Positions 1 through 13,993 of a DNA stretch of 64,000 nucleotides are shown piece by piece. This DNA is from Candidatus Avelusimicrobium fimicolum (GTDB lineage Bacteria > Elusimicrobiota > Elusimicrobia > Elusimicrobiales > Elusimicrobiaceae). Within the stretch, counting starts at the first letter, position 1. Each line of letters opens with the position of its first letter. A model generated the notes under the pieces. The model saw only the letters and a list, made by a program, of their open reading frames with translations. It did not search any database and was not told the DNA's origin. Location: positions 9,641 through 73,640 of the forward strand of contig UQJU01000003.1 of NCBI GenBank assembly GCA_900541355.1, given 5' to 3'. The translations under genes and the position numbers were made by a program.

Positions 1-965
<965 letters not shown>

Positions 966-1871
966 TTAACTGTTCAGGGCTTCGGCCCCGTTCACAATAT
1001 CCAAAATTTCGTTCGTAATGCTGGCCTGGCGCACCTTGTTGAGTTTTACACCCAACGCAGCCACCAGTTCTCCGGCATTTTTGCTGGCGGCGTCCATAGC
1101 GTTCATAGTAGCGGCCAAGTTGGCTGCCTGCGATTCCAGCAGCATACGGTACATATTGGCCTTTACCAAACGGGGCACCAAAAGTTTAAAAATTTCCAGC
1201 ATACCCGGTTCAAATAAAAAGTCGCTTTCATCTTTTTTATTTTCCGTGGCTTCAAAATGGAAAGGCAGAAATTTCTGCTCTACCAAATTTTGGCTGGCCA
1301 GGGATTTAAAGTCGTTGTAAATCAGCGTTACGGAGCCGAGGTTTTGCTCAAAATACGTTTTGAGCACCGCTTCGCCCAAAAGTTCAGCGTGCGCGTAAGA
1401 TACCTTAGGAAAGATACCTACACTTTCATATACCAAATGCAGGTTCGGCATTTTCAAGCGCGCCAAAAAATCACGCCCTTTTTTACCTACGGCAAAAACA
1501 AAGACTTCCTTGTCCTGGTTTGCCTTTAAAAAGTGCAGCGCGCTGCGCAGAATAACGGCATTAAACGAACCCGCCAGCCCTTTATCACCCGTAATGACGA
1601 GGAGCCCGACTTTCTTCAGGTCCCCCGTCTTGTTGATAAAAAAGCGTCCTGCCCAACTTTCTGCCGCGTCATCCGGCTGCGGCATAGCCAAAATATCCTG
1701 CTTTAAATCGTCCACCATTTGGTACATTTTTTTGGCGAACGGACGGGCGGCGGTCATCGCATCCTGCGCACGGCGTATGCGGGCGTTAGAAATCATCTTC
1801 ATCGTCTGCATAATCTGCTGCGTGGATTTGATGGCTTTAATATTTTGCCGTATGTCCCTTAACGATTCCAT
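966..1871 (-). CDS. atpG: ATP synthase F1 subunit gamma
   Basis: Central rotor shaft of F1 that couples ring rotation to the beta subunits. The 301 residues match the family (about 285-300). The N-terminal helix MESLRDIRQNIKAIKSTQQI and the C-terminal region ending in ASITNEILDIVNG are the two conserved coiled-coil segments; the middle part is the Rossmann-like lobe with ITGDKGLAGSFN. An AAGGA ribosome-binding site lies just before the ATG. It follows hldD rather than atpA directly, which is unusual: atpG normally follows atpA. The 9-nt gap to hldD suggests co-transcription. Confidence 0.97.
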   Translation of the reverse strand: MESLRDIRQNIKAIKSTQQIMQTMKMISNARIRRAQDAMTAARPFAKKMYQMVDDLKQDILAMPQPDDAAESWAGRFFINKTGDLKKVGLLVITGDKGLAGSFNAVILRSALHFLKANQDKEVFVFAVGKKGRDFLARLKMPNLHLVYESVGIFPKVSYAHAELLGEAVLKTYFEQNLGSVTLIYNDFKSLASQNLVEQKFLPFHFEATENKKDESDFLFEPGMLEIFKLLVPRLVKANMYRMLLESQAANLAATMNAMDAASKNAGELVAALGVKLNKVRQASITNEILDIVNGAEALNS

Positions 1872-1880
1872 AGCGGTTCC

Positions 1881-2816
1881 TTATTTGTTGCGGCCTTCCA
1901 AAATGGATACATAATCCGCAATACCCGCTTCCAACGAGTAGTCCGGCTCGTAGCCCAATTTTTCTTTGGATTTGGTAATATCCGCCTGAGTCTTTAACTG
2001 GAAGAACGGATACGGATTATCAATATATTCCGGTTCCAAGTTAGTGCCCAGTTCTTTGTTTAAGCATTTGATAATGTCGTTATAATCGCGCGGAATACCC
2101 GTAGCGGCATTGTAAACGCCAGTTTCTTTGCCGTTATTCAAGGCGCAAAGGTTGATTTTAACGATATCCTTTACATACACAAAGTCGCGCATTTGCTCGC
2201 CGTGTTTAAACACGCGCGGGCGTTTGCCAGCCTTCATCTGGTTGTATAACTGATAAACCATACTGGCCATTTTGCCCTTAAAATATTCGCCGGGACCATA
2301 TACGTTAAAATAACGCAAGCCGATAATTTTCATATCGTTATTATCATCGGCAAATTGGCGGGCTACATTATCCATAATGGCCTTAGAAAAACCATAAACA
2401 TTTTCCGGGTGTGTGGGCTGCGTTTCCACATTGGGAACAGGCCCGTTGCCGTAAGTGGCCGCAGAAGAAGCGTAAATAACCTTTTTAATCTCGTTATCCG
2501 CCGCAAACGCGAGCAAATTCTTGAACGCTTCCACATTTTGTTCCATCATCGCTTTCTGGTCCATAACCGTCGTATCGGTGATGGCCGCTTCGTGGAAAAT
2601 GGCGTCAAAATACATATCGGTCGGCATATATTCAAACAAGTCAGCCGTAATGACGTCGCCTTTAAAACCGATTAAGTTTTTGAAATGTCCGTTTTTGGAA
2701 AAATCGTCCAATACGGTTACTTCGTGTCCCTGGGCTTCCAGCGTTTTGGCAATGTTGCTGCCGATAAATCCGGCACCGCCGGTAACCAGGTATTTTTTCT
2801 TGGTTTTAGCGTCCAT
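1881..2816 (-). CDS. hldD: ADP-L-glycero-D-manno-heptose-6-epimerase, inside the atp operon
   Basis: Short-chain dehydrogenase/epimerase (311 aa) predicted to convert ADP-D-glycero-manno-heptose to the L-glycero form, the last step in making the heptose donor for the LPS inner core. Visible features are the NAD(P)-binding TGGAGFIGS at residues 12-20, the catalytic Y141-x3-K145 (YGFSK), SSAATYG, and the HldD hallmark FNVYGPGEYFKGKMAS. The HldD-type motif MRDFVYVKDI supports this over a general UDP-glucose epimerase. It sits with no gap between atpA and atpG: its ATG immediately follows the atpA stop, and its ribosome-binding site (GGAGA) is inside atpA. Function is inferred from motifs; another nucleotide-sugar epimerase is possible but less likely. 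Confidence 0.85.
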   Translation of the reverse strand: MDAKTKKKYLVTGGAGFIGSNIAKTLEAQGHEVTVLDDFSKNGHFKNLIGFKGDVITADLFEYMPTDMYFDAIFHEAAITDTTVMDQKAMMEQNVEAFKNLLAFAADNEIKKVIYASSAATYGNGPVPNVETQPTHPENVYGFSKAIMDNVARQFADDNNDMKIIGLRYFNVYGPGEYFKGKMASMVYQLYNQMKAGKRPRVFKHGEQMRDFVYVKDIVKINLCALNNGKETGVYNAATGIPRDYNDIIKCLNKELGTNLEPEYIDNPYPFFQLKTQADITKSKEKLGYEPDYSLEAGIADYVSILEGRNK

Positions 2817-4893
<2,077 letters not shown>

Positions 4894-4894
4894 A

Positions 4895-5389
4895 TTACTT
4901 CGCCTTTACTTCTGCCAGTACGCGGTCCACCACGGCTTTGGCAGCGTCTTCGTTCAACTGCTGTTCAATTACCTTGGAAGCAGCCAGCACGCTCACGCGG
5001 GCAATTTCGCCGCGCACGTCCGAAAGCGCTTTGTTCTTTTCGGCTTCAATTTGCGCTTTTGCCTGTTCTGCCAAGCGTTCGGACTGCTCTTTGGCCGCAG
5101 CCAAGAGTTGTTCTTTTTGCGTTTCGCCCATTTTTACGGCTTCGGCCATTTTTTTAGCGGCTTCATCGGCAATTTGGGCTAATTTTTCGTCCAGTTCGCT
5201 TTTGATTTTTTCCGCGGCCTCGCGCGCTTGTTGGGCTTGCAGTTTATCCTGCGCTATTTGCTGTTCGCGCGATTCCAACGCACCAATGATGCGGTTCCAC
5301 GCAAATTTTTTAAGCAAATAAACGAGCAGCAAAAAATTGCAGACTGTCAAAGCGAGTACGCCGTAATCAGGCTTCAATAAATCTTCCAT
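4895..5389 (-). CDS. atpF: ATP synthase Fo subunit b
   Basis: Peripheral stalk subunit b, 164 aa. One hydrophobic membrane segment lies near the N terminus (LALTVCNFLLLVYLLKKF), followed by a long charged alpha-helix or coiled coil rich in K, E, A and Q, as in all b subunits. A second b' copy is not seen. It is placed between atpE and atpH in the normal order, with a gap of 17 nt to atpE. Confidence 0.95.
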   Translation of the reverse strand: MEDLLKPDYGVLALTVCNFLLLVYLLKKFAWNRIIGALESREQQIAQDKLQAQQAREAAEKIKSELDEKLAQIADEAAKKMAEAVKMGETQKEQLLAAAKEQSERLAEQAKAQIEAEKNKALSDVRGEIARVSVLAASKVIEQQLNEDAAKAVVDRVLAEVKAK

Positions 5390-5406
5390 AGATTACTCTT
5401 TTATGT

Positions 5407-5637
5407 TTATTTCATTACCATCGTGAGCAAGCAGATAACCAAGCCCAACATAGCGGCACCTTCCAACAACGCGGCGATAATAATCATCGTGGTGCGCAGG
5501 TCGGAACCGGCTTCCGGTTGGCGGGCGGTACCTTCCAAAGCGGCGGTGCCGATTTTACCCAAACCAAGCCCCGCACCAATGACGGTAAGTCCAGCGCCGA
5601 TACCGGCGGCAATATATTTAAGTGCTACGAGTTCCAT
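5407..5637 (-). CDS. atpE: ATP synthase Fo subunit c (H+-type ring)
   Basis: Proteolipid of the rotor ring, 76 aa with two hydrophobic helices and the polar loop ARQPEA at residues 38-43. The ion carboxylate is E59 in helix 2. The residues that bind Na+ in Na+-ATPases (a Gln 33 residues before the Glu, and Ser-Thr after it) are L26, G60 and A61 here. By this established rule the enzyme should move protons rather than Na+. It lies between atpB (44-nt gap) and atpF. Confidence 0.97.
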   Translation of the reverse strand: MELVALKYIAAGIGAGLTVIGAGLGLGKIGTAALEGTARQPEAGSDLRTTMIIIAALLEGAAMLGLVICLLTMVMK

Positions 5638-5681
5638 AAGTTTTTCTCCTTTGGGGTAATCCCCTTGATAGATTTTTCAAA

Positions 5682-6443
5682 TTAATGCGTATGAATGACT
5701 GACCCAGCAAAAATAGCCGTCAGCAACGTAAACACATACGCCTGTAAAAACGCTACCAACAGTTCCAAACACGTCATAAAAATTTCCAAACACATAGCCG
5801 GCACAAGTGCCCCGGCACCTGCCGCAACGTGCATTTGCCCGACAATAAAAATAATCAAAAGCAAGCAAATCAATACCATATGGCCGGACAGCATATTGGC
5901 AAATAAACGGATAGCCAACACGCATACCTTGATAACCAAACTGACAACTTCCAACGGAAAAATAAGAGGGACCAGCCAGCCGGGCGTGCCGGAAGGAACA
6001 AACCCTTTTAAAAACCCGACAATCCCGTGAAATTTAAGCCCGCTATACAAGATAAGCCCGCCCGAACACAAGGCCAAGGCGGCCGTAACGGAAATATTAG
6101 AAGTAGCGGTCTTCATTTCCGGAATCATACCCGCTAAGTTTACAAACAAAATAAACAAAAACAGCGTGCAGAAATACGGCAGAAAATTTTTGCCCTCTTT
6201 ACCCATATTGGGTAAAACCATACCATCGCGGATGAACAACACATATTCTTCGGCTAAGGCCGTAAGCAAACGGCCGGAACGGCTTTGGCGGGCACGGGAA
6301 ATCCAGCACAACACGCCAAACAACACTACACTTACCGCTAAAATAGTAACGCTATGCGTGGTAAGCGGAATACGGAAACCACCCAGGGCTACACCCCAAT
6401 CGTGGTCTAAAATATGATGAGAAATTATTTCAGCTACGTCCAT
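5682..6443 (-). CDS. atpB: ATP synthase Fo subunit a
   Basis: Membrane stator subunit a, 253 aa, with five or six hydrophobic segments. The essential arginine is R179 in AIRLFANMLSGH, and the helix with NLAGMIPEM is also typical. The start is set by the 14-nt overlap with the upstream atpZ-like gene. It forms the proton half-channels with the c ring. Confidence 0.97.
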   Translation of the reverse strand: MDVAEIISHHILDHDWGVALGGFRIPLTTHSVTILAVSVVLFGVLCWISRARQSRSGRLLTALAEEYVLFIRDGMVLPNMGKEGKNFLPYFCTLFLFILFVNLAGMIPEMKTATSNISVTAALALCSGGLILYSGLKFHGIVGFLKGFVPSGTPGWLVPLIFPLEVVSLVIKVCVLAIRLFANMLSGHMVLICLLLIIFIVGQMHVAAGAGALVPAMCLEIFMTCLELLVAFLQAYVFTLLTAIFAGSVIHTH

Positions 6444-6687
6444 CTTTTTTATCTGCCTTTTTTAAAGTTGCGGCGTCCTTTTGCATCTGTTTGGCCGAAC
6501 GCACAATTTGGTAAAAGCCCAATGCAAACCCGGCTATTACTCCCCCGATTAAACACCACGGGCTTGTGTTCATTTTTATATCCAGCCGGTATCCTACATA
6601 AGCGCCTAAAATTTCCGACACGGCAAACTCCAAGCCTAACGTCGTAATTTGTAAATGGTCCTGTTGGGTAAAAGGTCCAAGCGCCAT
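6430..6687 (-). CDS. AtpZ/AtpI-like small membrane protein, first gene of the atp operon
   Basis: An 85-aa protein with two hydrophobic segments joined by a short polar turn (about residues 19-34 and 43-62), then a basic tail. Position and the motif LGAYVGYRLD...GGVIAGFALGF match the AtpZ / AtpI-like family that commonly opens F1Fo operons. These are implicated in c-ring assembly or Mg2+/Ca2+ uptake in other bacteria. It overlaps atpB by 14 nt, so the two are probably translationally coupled. A GGGGGA ribosome-binding site precedes the ATG. The exact role here is inferred. Confidence 0.8.
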   Translation of the reverse strand: MALGPFTQQDHLQITTLGLEFAVSEILGAYVGYRLDIKMNTSPWCLIGGVIAGFALGFYQIVRSAKQMQKDAATLKKADKKDGRS

Positions 6688-6730
6688 AAGTATCCCCCGG
6701 TTTATTTACCGGGCGGTAAGTACACTTAAT

Positions 6731-6759
6731 ATTATAAAACAATTTGGGCAAAAAATCTA
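6731..6759 (-). promoter_or_regulatory. Probable promoter of the atp operon
   Basis: A perfect -10 hexamer TATAAT (plus-strand 6731-6736) lies 43 nt upstream of the atpZ-like start codon. The -35 position at 17-bp spacing reads TAGATT, a poor match, so only the -10 is well supported. Confidence 0.5.
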
Positions 6760-6829
6760 CCGCTTTAAGTCGTACAACCGCCGCCTATTAGTATTGTATT
6801 AAATTTATCAACCCCGCGCACTTTTTTAA

Positions 6830-6866
6830 ACAAAATAAAACCCCGCGTAAAACAGCAAGCGGGGAT
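6830..6866 (-). terminator. Intrinsic terminator of the GH13 gene
   Basis: On the minus strand, stem CCCCGC / GCGGGG with a T-rich tail (TTTTATTTTG) begins about 20 nt after the stop of the glycosidase gene. It separates that gene from the atp operon. Confidence 0.8.
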
Positions 6867-6886
6867 TTTATATAAATTGCACATTC

Positions 6887-8350
6887 TTACACCGTATAAG
6901 TGAAGATTTTGCTTTCGTAAGGTTTCAAGTCCACTACATAACCTTGGGAAAGCATTTCCGGCGAAACAGTTACCTTTTCACCCGTAAACTCCTCGGTTAC
7001 CTGGCTGTTGGGACCATAGACCCCTTTTAAATGCAGGCGGCCTTTGGCAGGAGCATTACTGTAATTGATAACCACCATTTTACCGGTGTTCATTTGTTTC
7101 CATTGCCAAGACAAAATATTGCGGAAACTGTTATTTCCCATTTCGGCCGGAGTTACATCCCGCAAGGACCATTGTCCACCGTGAAAGGCCGGGGCGGAGG
7201 CGATTTGCAACAACCGCATATAATAGGCTTTTACTTCGGCATTTTCCGTAAAGGTATCGTTGATATATTGGATAGGCATCCGCGCCGGGCGGCCCAAGAT
7301 TTGGAAATAATGGAACATCCGCGCGCCGGGCAGCGTAGCGATAATCGTACCGGCCGCCAAAGATTTTTCCTTACCAAACGCCTTTAAACTTTCTTCTTCA
7401 TCGTGGTTAGCGATAAAGCGGATAGAACGCATTTGGAACAAATGCTCCGCGCCCAAGTGGCCCTTGATATCCTCGGCATTAGAAAAACGCAAACGGTCGT
7501 AGAGGACTTTATCGTATGTATAATCAAAGCCCATTTCCTGGATATCCCACTCTAATCCCCAATAAACTTCGGCAATGAACGTAAATTCAGGGTGTTTTTC
7601 ACGCACGCTGTCTAAGGCTTGGCGCCAAAATTCTTCTTTGGGCAAATCGCTGCCGATAAATTCCCACCAAGTATCCCGATGGACTTTATTGAGCAGCAGC
7701 ATTGCCATATCACAACGAACCCCATCACACATATCGGCTACGCGCAACAGGTTTTGCAACATAAAGGCCCGCGTTTTGGGATTAAAATAATTCAGTTGTG
7801 CCGTATCGGTCCACGGAGCAAAATAAGGGTCGCGCCCGTGGGCAATATATACCCCGTCCGGATTTTTAAAGAACCAGTCCGGGTGTGATTTAGGCGCATT
7901 TTTACCGGTATTAATATACAAATCGGGTTGCGCGGTAATCATCGGGCTGTCAATAGCGGTATGGTTACCGACAAAATCTAAAAGCAGACAAATGCCGCGC
8001 TCGTTTAATTTACGGCGCACGGTACGCAAGGCTTCGTCCCCGCCCAACGACGGATTAACTGTGTACTCATATACCGCATACGGAGAAGCCGTGATATCCT
8101 CCGGCTTAAAATCCGGCTTAATGGCACGGATTTGCGCTTGGATATCCTTATGCTCGCGCGCAATTTTTTCTGCCGCCGGGCTTAATTTCCATACCCCCAT
8201 CAGCCAAACAGCATCAAAGCCCGCATCTTTGATTTTATCCCATTGTTCATCCGGAATATTTGCCAAAGTTACAGGCCGGTTTAATTGCGTTTCCAGCCGT
8301 TTTAACCAGGAACGCGTATTTATTTCTAAGATATGCGGATTTGTCCTCAT
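6887..8350 (-). CDS. GH13 alpha-amylase family glycosidase
   Basis: A 487-aa (beta/alpha)8 glycoside hydrolase of family 13, probably cytoplasmic because there is no signal peptide. Conserved regions in order are DFVGNH (125-130), DGVRCDMA with nucleophile D214, the acid/base E261 in FIAEVYW, and FIANHDEE with the transition-state Asp (about 313). The C-terminal ~80 residues look like the usual all-beta domain. Substrate is likely an alpha-glucan or maltooligosaccharide, but it could be a trehalose- or sucrose-type enzyme; the sequence alone does not decide. It is monocistronic, with its own terminator and an AGAGGGGA ribosome-binding site. Confidence 0.85.
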   Translation of the reverse strand: MRTNPHILEINTRSWLKRLETQLNRPVTLANIPDEQWDKIKDAGFDAVWLMGVWKLSPAAEKIAREHKDIQAQIRAIKPDFKPEDITASPYAVYEYTVNPSLGGDEALRTVRRKLNERGICLLLDFVGNHTAIDSPMITAQPDLYINTGKNAPKSHPDWFFKNPDGVYIAHGRDPYFAPWTDTAQLNYFNPKTRAFMLQNLLRVADMCDGVRCDMAMLLLNKVHRDTWWEFIGSDLPKEEFWRQALDSVREKHPEFTFIAEVYWGLEWDIQEMGFDYTYDKVLYDRLRFSNAEDIKGHLGAEHLFQMRSIRFIANHDEEESLKAFGKEKSLAAGTIIATLPGARMFHYFQILGRPARMPIQYINDTFTENAEVKAYYMRLLQIASAPAFHGGQWSLRDVTPAEMGNNSFRNILSWQWKQMNTGKMVVINYSNAPAKGRLHLKGVYGPNSQVTEEFTGEKVTVSPEMLSQGYVVDLKPYESKIFTYTV

Positions 8351-8564
8351 AATAGATTTCCCCTCTTACTTTTATAGCACTTTCGCGCCCGCTTGTAAAC
8401 CCTACTTTTTTTCAGCCACACCTTGCAGGCCACTACCCTGGGTGCTGTGTAACGATTAATAGCGCAGTTACACTCTAACGGTAACCCCGGCGGGGCACAC
8501 TTTGCAGGCCGCACCGATAATATCAACAGACAATATACGGGGCACTAGAAATTTTAAATCGCAC
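8351..8564. repeat. Gene-free stretch with a spaced direct repeat
   Basis: No convincing gene is visible between the GH13 start and the gyrA terminator. A 15-nt direct repeat, CACAC(C/T)TTGCAGGCC, occurs at 8417-8431 and 8496-8510 (14 of 15 identical). Between the copies is GTTAC...GTAAC and a small CCCCGGCGGGG palindrome. A TATAAA at the GH13 side may be that gene's -10 box. It could be a structured leader or a decayed repeat. Confidence 0.4.
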
Positions 8565-8601
8565 AAAAACCCCGGCAGAACAAATTTCTGCCGGGGTTTT
8601 G
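8565..8601 (-). terminator. Strong terminator after gyrA (symmetric hairpin)
   Basis: Perfect 15-bp inverted repeat, AAAACCCCGGCAGAA and TTCTGCCGGGGTTTT, with a 5-nt loop. It lies 20 nt past the gyrA stop. The T run on both strands means it could work in both directions. Confidence 0.9.
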
Positions 8602-8621
8602 TAATTTGGTCCGTTAGCGGA

Positions 8622-11135
8622 TTATTTTTCGTCCGTTGCGGTGTCGTCCTCGTCTTTGACAACGGGAGCAATACGGGCAATTTTGTCGCCTTCGTCCATT
8701 TTGGCCAGCGTAACCCCTTGGGAGTTGCGGCTGACGGAACGGATATCGGCACAGCGGACGCGGATGGTCATACCCTTTTCGGTTACAATCATCAAGTCTT
8801 TTGTTTCGTCCACCAATTTAATGCCCACTACCGAGCCGTTACGCGCACTGGTTTTAATGGTAATCACACCCATACCGCCGCGGTTTTGGCGTTTATATTC
8901 GCTAAATTCCGTGCGTTTACCAAAACCGTTTTCACATACGGAAAGCACGTCGGGCTGCGGTTCGTCATTGGGGGCTTGTTCCATACCTACCACCACGTCG
9001 CCGGCGCCCAAGTTAATGGCGCGCACACCCTTAGCCGGGCGGCCCATACAACGCACTTGGTTTTCGTCAAAGCGGATAGATTTGCCGTTTTTAGTAGCCA
9101 CTAAAATATCCGATTTACCGTGTGTCGTTTGTACACCGACAAGCACATCGCCTTCTTCCAACCCGATAGCAATAATACCGGAGCGGCGGATATTGGCAAA
9201 CTCGCTTAATTCCACACGTTTAATGGTGCCCAAGCGGGTGCACATTGTTAGATAAGTATTTTCACAATGTTCTTTGTCAAATGTTTCAATCGCGTTGGCG
9301 GCGGTTACTTTCTCCTCGCCCGTCAGTTGTAACAGGTTGACAATAGCCTTACCCTTGGACATACGGTTTCCTTCGGGAATTTCAAAAGCGCGTAAAGCAA
9401 ACACACGGCCGCGGTTGGTGAACATCAAAATAGTGGCGTGGGAAGACGTTACAAAGAGGTGTTCCATAAAGTCTTCCTCTTTCGTCTTACTGCCGATAAT
9501 GCCCTTGCCGCCGCGGTTCTGGCTCTTGTAAGTGGAGAGCGGAATGCGTTTGGCATAGCCGTCGTTAGAAATGGTAATGACTACATCTTCCTTCTCAATT
9601 AAATCTTCCATAGAGAAGTCCGTCATATCCGGGCCGATTTCGGTGCGGCGCGGGTCGTTGTAGTCTTTTTTCAACTGCGTAAGTTCTTCTACGATAATAT
9701 CCAAAATACGCTGCGGGTTACCCAAAATATCCTGCAATTCAGCAATCAGTTTAAGCAGGTCCTTGCGTTCGTTTTCAATGGCAAGCGCGGACAGTTGCGT
9801 CAACTGGTGTAAGCGCATATCCAAAATAGCCTGCGCCTGCACTTCGGACAAGGTAAAGCGCTGCATTAACGTAAATTTGGCTTCGGTCGGGTCCTTGGCT
9901 TTGCGGATAATGGCAACCACTTCGTCCATATTAGCAATAGCCACGAGTAAACCGTTCAAAACGTGTTCACGTCTTTGCGCTTTATTTAAATCAAATTTCG
10001 TGCGGTTGGTAATAACCTCTTGGCGGTGTTTTACATAGGCCTTCATTACTTCTTTGAGAGACAGCACGCGCGGGCGACCGTCCACAATCGCCAACATATT
10101 GACCGGGAAAGAGGTTTGCAACTGGGTATGCTTAAAGAGGTGGTTCAACACCACTTGGGCATTTCCGTCGCGTTTTACTTCAATCACCAGGCGCATACCG
10201 CGTCTGTCCGACTCGTCGCGGATATCGGAAATATCGGTAACTTTTTTATCGCGCACCAAACCGACAATGCTTTCAATAAGAGCCGTTTTGTTTACCTGAT
10301 ACGGAATAGCCGTTACGATAATGGCTTCGCGACCGTTTTTGCGTTCTTCAATTTCCGTAGTGGCTTGTACTTTTACGCTGCCGTGGCCTGTTTCAAAATA
10401 TTCATAAATACCTTTCGTTCCGCGGATAATAGCACCCGTGGGAAAGTCCGGCCCCTTGATAATCTTCATCATTTCCTTGGTGGAAATATCGGGGTTTTGG
10501 ATGTAAGCAATAATGCCGTCGCAGACTTCGCCCAAGTTATGCGTAGGAATATTGGTAGCCATACCTACGGCAATACCGGCAGAACCGTTGACGAGCAAAG
10601 CCGGAAGTTTTGCCGGCAATACGGAGGGTTCCATTAAAGAGCCGTCATAGTTGGGAATCATTTTGACGGTATCTTTATCCAAGTCCCCCAGCATTTCTTC
10701 GGAAATGCGTTGCAGGCGGCACTCGGTATAACGCATAGCGGCGGCGGAGTCCCCGTCAATAGAACCAAAGTTACCCTGACCGTCAATTAAAGGTTTGCGC
10801 AGGGAAAAATCCTGCACCATACGAACGAGCGTATCATATACGGCGGTATCACCGTGCGGGTGATATTTACCGAGTACATCACCTACTACACGGGCAGATT
10901 TCTTATAGGCTTTATTGTATTTTAAGCCCATTTCGTTCATAGAATACAACACACGGCGGTGTACCGGCTTCAAACCGTCGCGTACGTCAGGCAAAGCACG
11001 TCCTACAATTACGCTCATAGCGTAATCAATGTAATAAGAACGCATTTCGCCCGCTATATCGCGCTGCTGAATATTGCCAAACAAGTCCACATTTGTATTT
11101 TGGGCTTGGGGCTGGTTGTTCATTTCTTCGCTCAT
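8622..11135 (-). CDS. gyrA: DNA gyrase subunit A
   Basis: Breakage-reunion subunit of DNA gyrase, 837 aa. The catalytic tyrosine is Y136 in AAMRYTECR. The quinolone-determining region reads [14 protein letters not shown], with Thr97 where E. coli has Ser83 and with Asp101 retained at the Asp87 position. The DNA-wrapping GyrA box at residues 539-545 is QNRGGKG, departing from Q(R/K)RGG(R/K)G at the second residue. The C-terminal beta-pinwheel repeats follow, ending in an acidic tail. It follows gyrB in an operon, with an AGGAGA ribosome-binding site and a strong terminator. Confidence 0.97.
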   Translation of the reverse strand: MSEEMNNQPQAQNTNVDLFGNIQQRDIAGEMRSYYIDYAMSVIVGRALPDVRDGLKPVHRRVLYSMNEMGLKYNKAYKKSARVVGDVLGKYHPHGDTAVYDTLVRMVQDFSLRKPLIDGQGNFGSIDGDSAAAMRYTECRLQRISEEMLGDLDKDTVKMIPNYDGSLMEPSVLPAKLPALLVNGSAGIAVGMATNIPTHNLGEVCDGIIAYIQNPDISTKEMMKIIKGPDFPTGAIIRGTKGIYEYFETGHGSVKVQATTEIEERKNGREAIIVTAIPYQVNKTALIESIVGLVRDKKVTDISDIRDESDRRGMRLVIEVKRDGNAQVVLNHLFKHTQLQTSFPVNMLAIVDGRPRVLSLKEVMKAYVKHRQEVITNRTKFDLNKAQRREHVLNGLLVAIANMDEVVAIIRKAKDPTEAKFTLMQRFTLSEVQAQAILDMRLHQLTQLSALAIENERKDLLKLIAELQDILGNPQRILDIIVEELTQLKKDYNDPRRTEIGPDMTDFSMEDLIEKEDVVITISNDGYAKRIPLSTYKSQNRGGKGIIGSKTKEEDFMEHLFVTSSHATILMFTNRGRVFALRAFEIPEGNRMSKGKAIVNLLQLTGEEKVTAANAIETFDKEHCENTYLTMCTRLGTIKRVELSEFANIRRSGIIAIGLEEGDVLVGVQTTHGKSDILVATKNGKSIRFDENQVRCMGRPAKGVRAINLGAGDVVVGMEQAPNDEPQPDVLSVCENGFGKRTEFSEYKRQNRGGMGVITIKTSARNGSVVGIKLVDETKDLMIVTEKGMTIRVRCADIRSVSRNSQGVTLAKMDEGDKIARIAPVVKDEDDTATDEK

Positions 11136-11191
11136 TTAAAAATATCTCCTGTTACGGATTAAATCTGTTGGGGCGTTTAACGCCCCGTATA

Positions 11192-13666
<2,475 letters not shown>

Positions 13667-13696
13667 TTACAACTCCTTAATGTAAATACGGCAAAT

Positions 13697-13993
13697 CTAT
13701 TGTATTTCTATTTTTCCAATCCACGGCTGTTCAAAATGTTTATTCAGTTCTTTGATTAACTGTTGGCGGCGGGCGATTAATTCGTTCTTAGCCACCGAAA
13801 TTTTAACCTGCACATAGATTGTATCGTCTTTAACGGCCTTTAATACCCAAAATTTGGCTTTATTTCCAATCAACTGATGCCAAACGTGGTCCAAGATCAT
13901 CAACCTGTTTAAACGACGGTTTAGGCCGTTAAAACGGTTTTCCAGTTCTGCGCTGGAACGCCACTCTTTTTTGGGATTTTGGCCAAACTTCAT
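13697..13993 (-). CDS. DciA-like (DUF721) protein, putative helicase loader
   Basis: A 98-aa protein with the DUF721/DciA pattern: a short helical start, then VWHQLIGNKAKFWVLKAVKDDTIYVQVKISVAKNELIARR, matching the conserved alpha/beta fold. DciA is the ancestral factor that helps load the replicative helicase DnaB. The position between dnaN and gyrB fits the family's usual neighbourhood. The start codon overlaps the dnaN stop by one base. recF, usually present here, is absent. Low sequence conservation makes this a family-level call. Confidence 0.7.
   Translation of the reverse strand: MKFGQNPKKEWRSSAELENRFNGLNRRLNRLMILDHVWHQLIGNKAKFWVLKAVKDDTIYVQVKISVAKNELIARRQQLIKELNKHFEQPWIGKIEIQ

Noticed and set aside
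8417..8510. Possible CRISPR array
   Set aside because: Only two imperfect 15-nt repeats, too few and too short; no cas genes in the window.
8502..9104. 200-codon open frame on the plus strand across the gyrA terminator and 3' end
   Set aside because: It begins in a gene-free gap and reads through the gyrA terminator; no start signal and low-complexity product.
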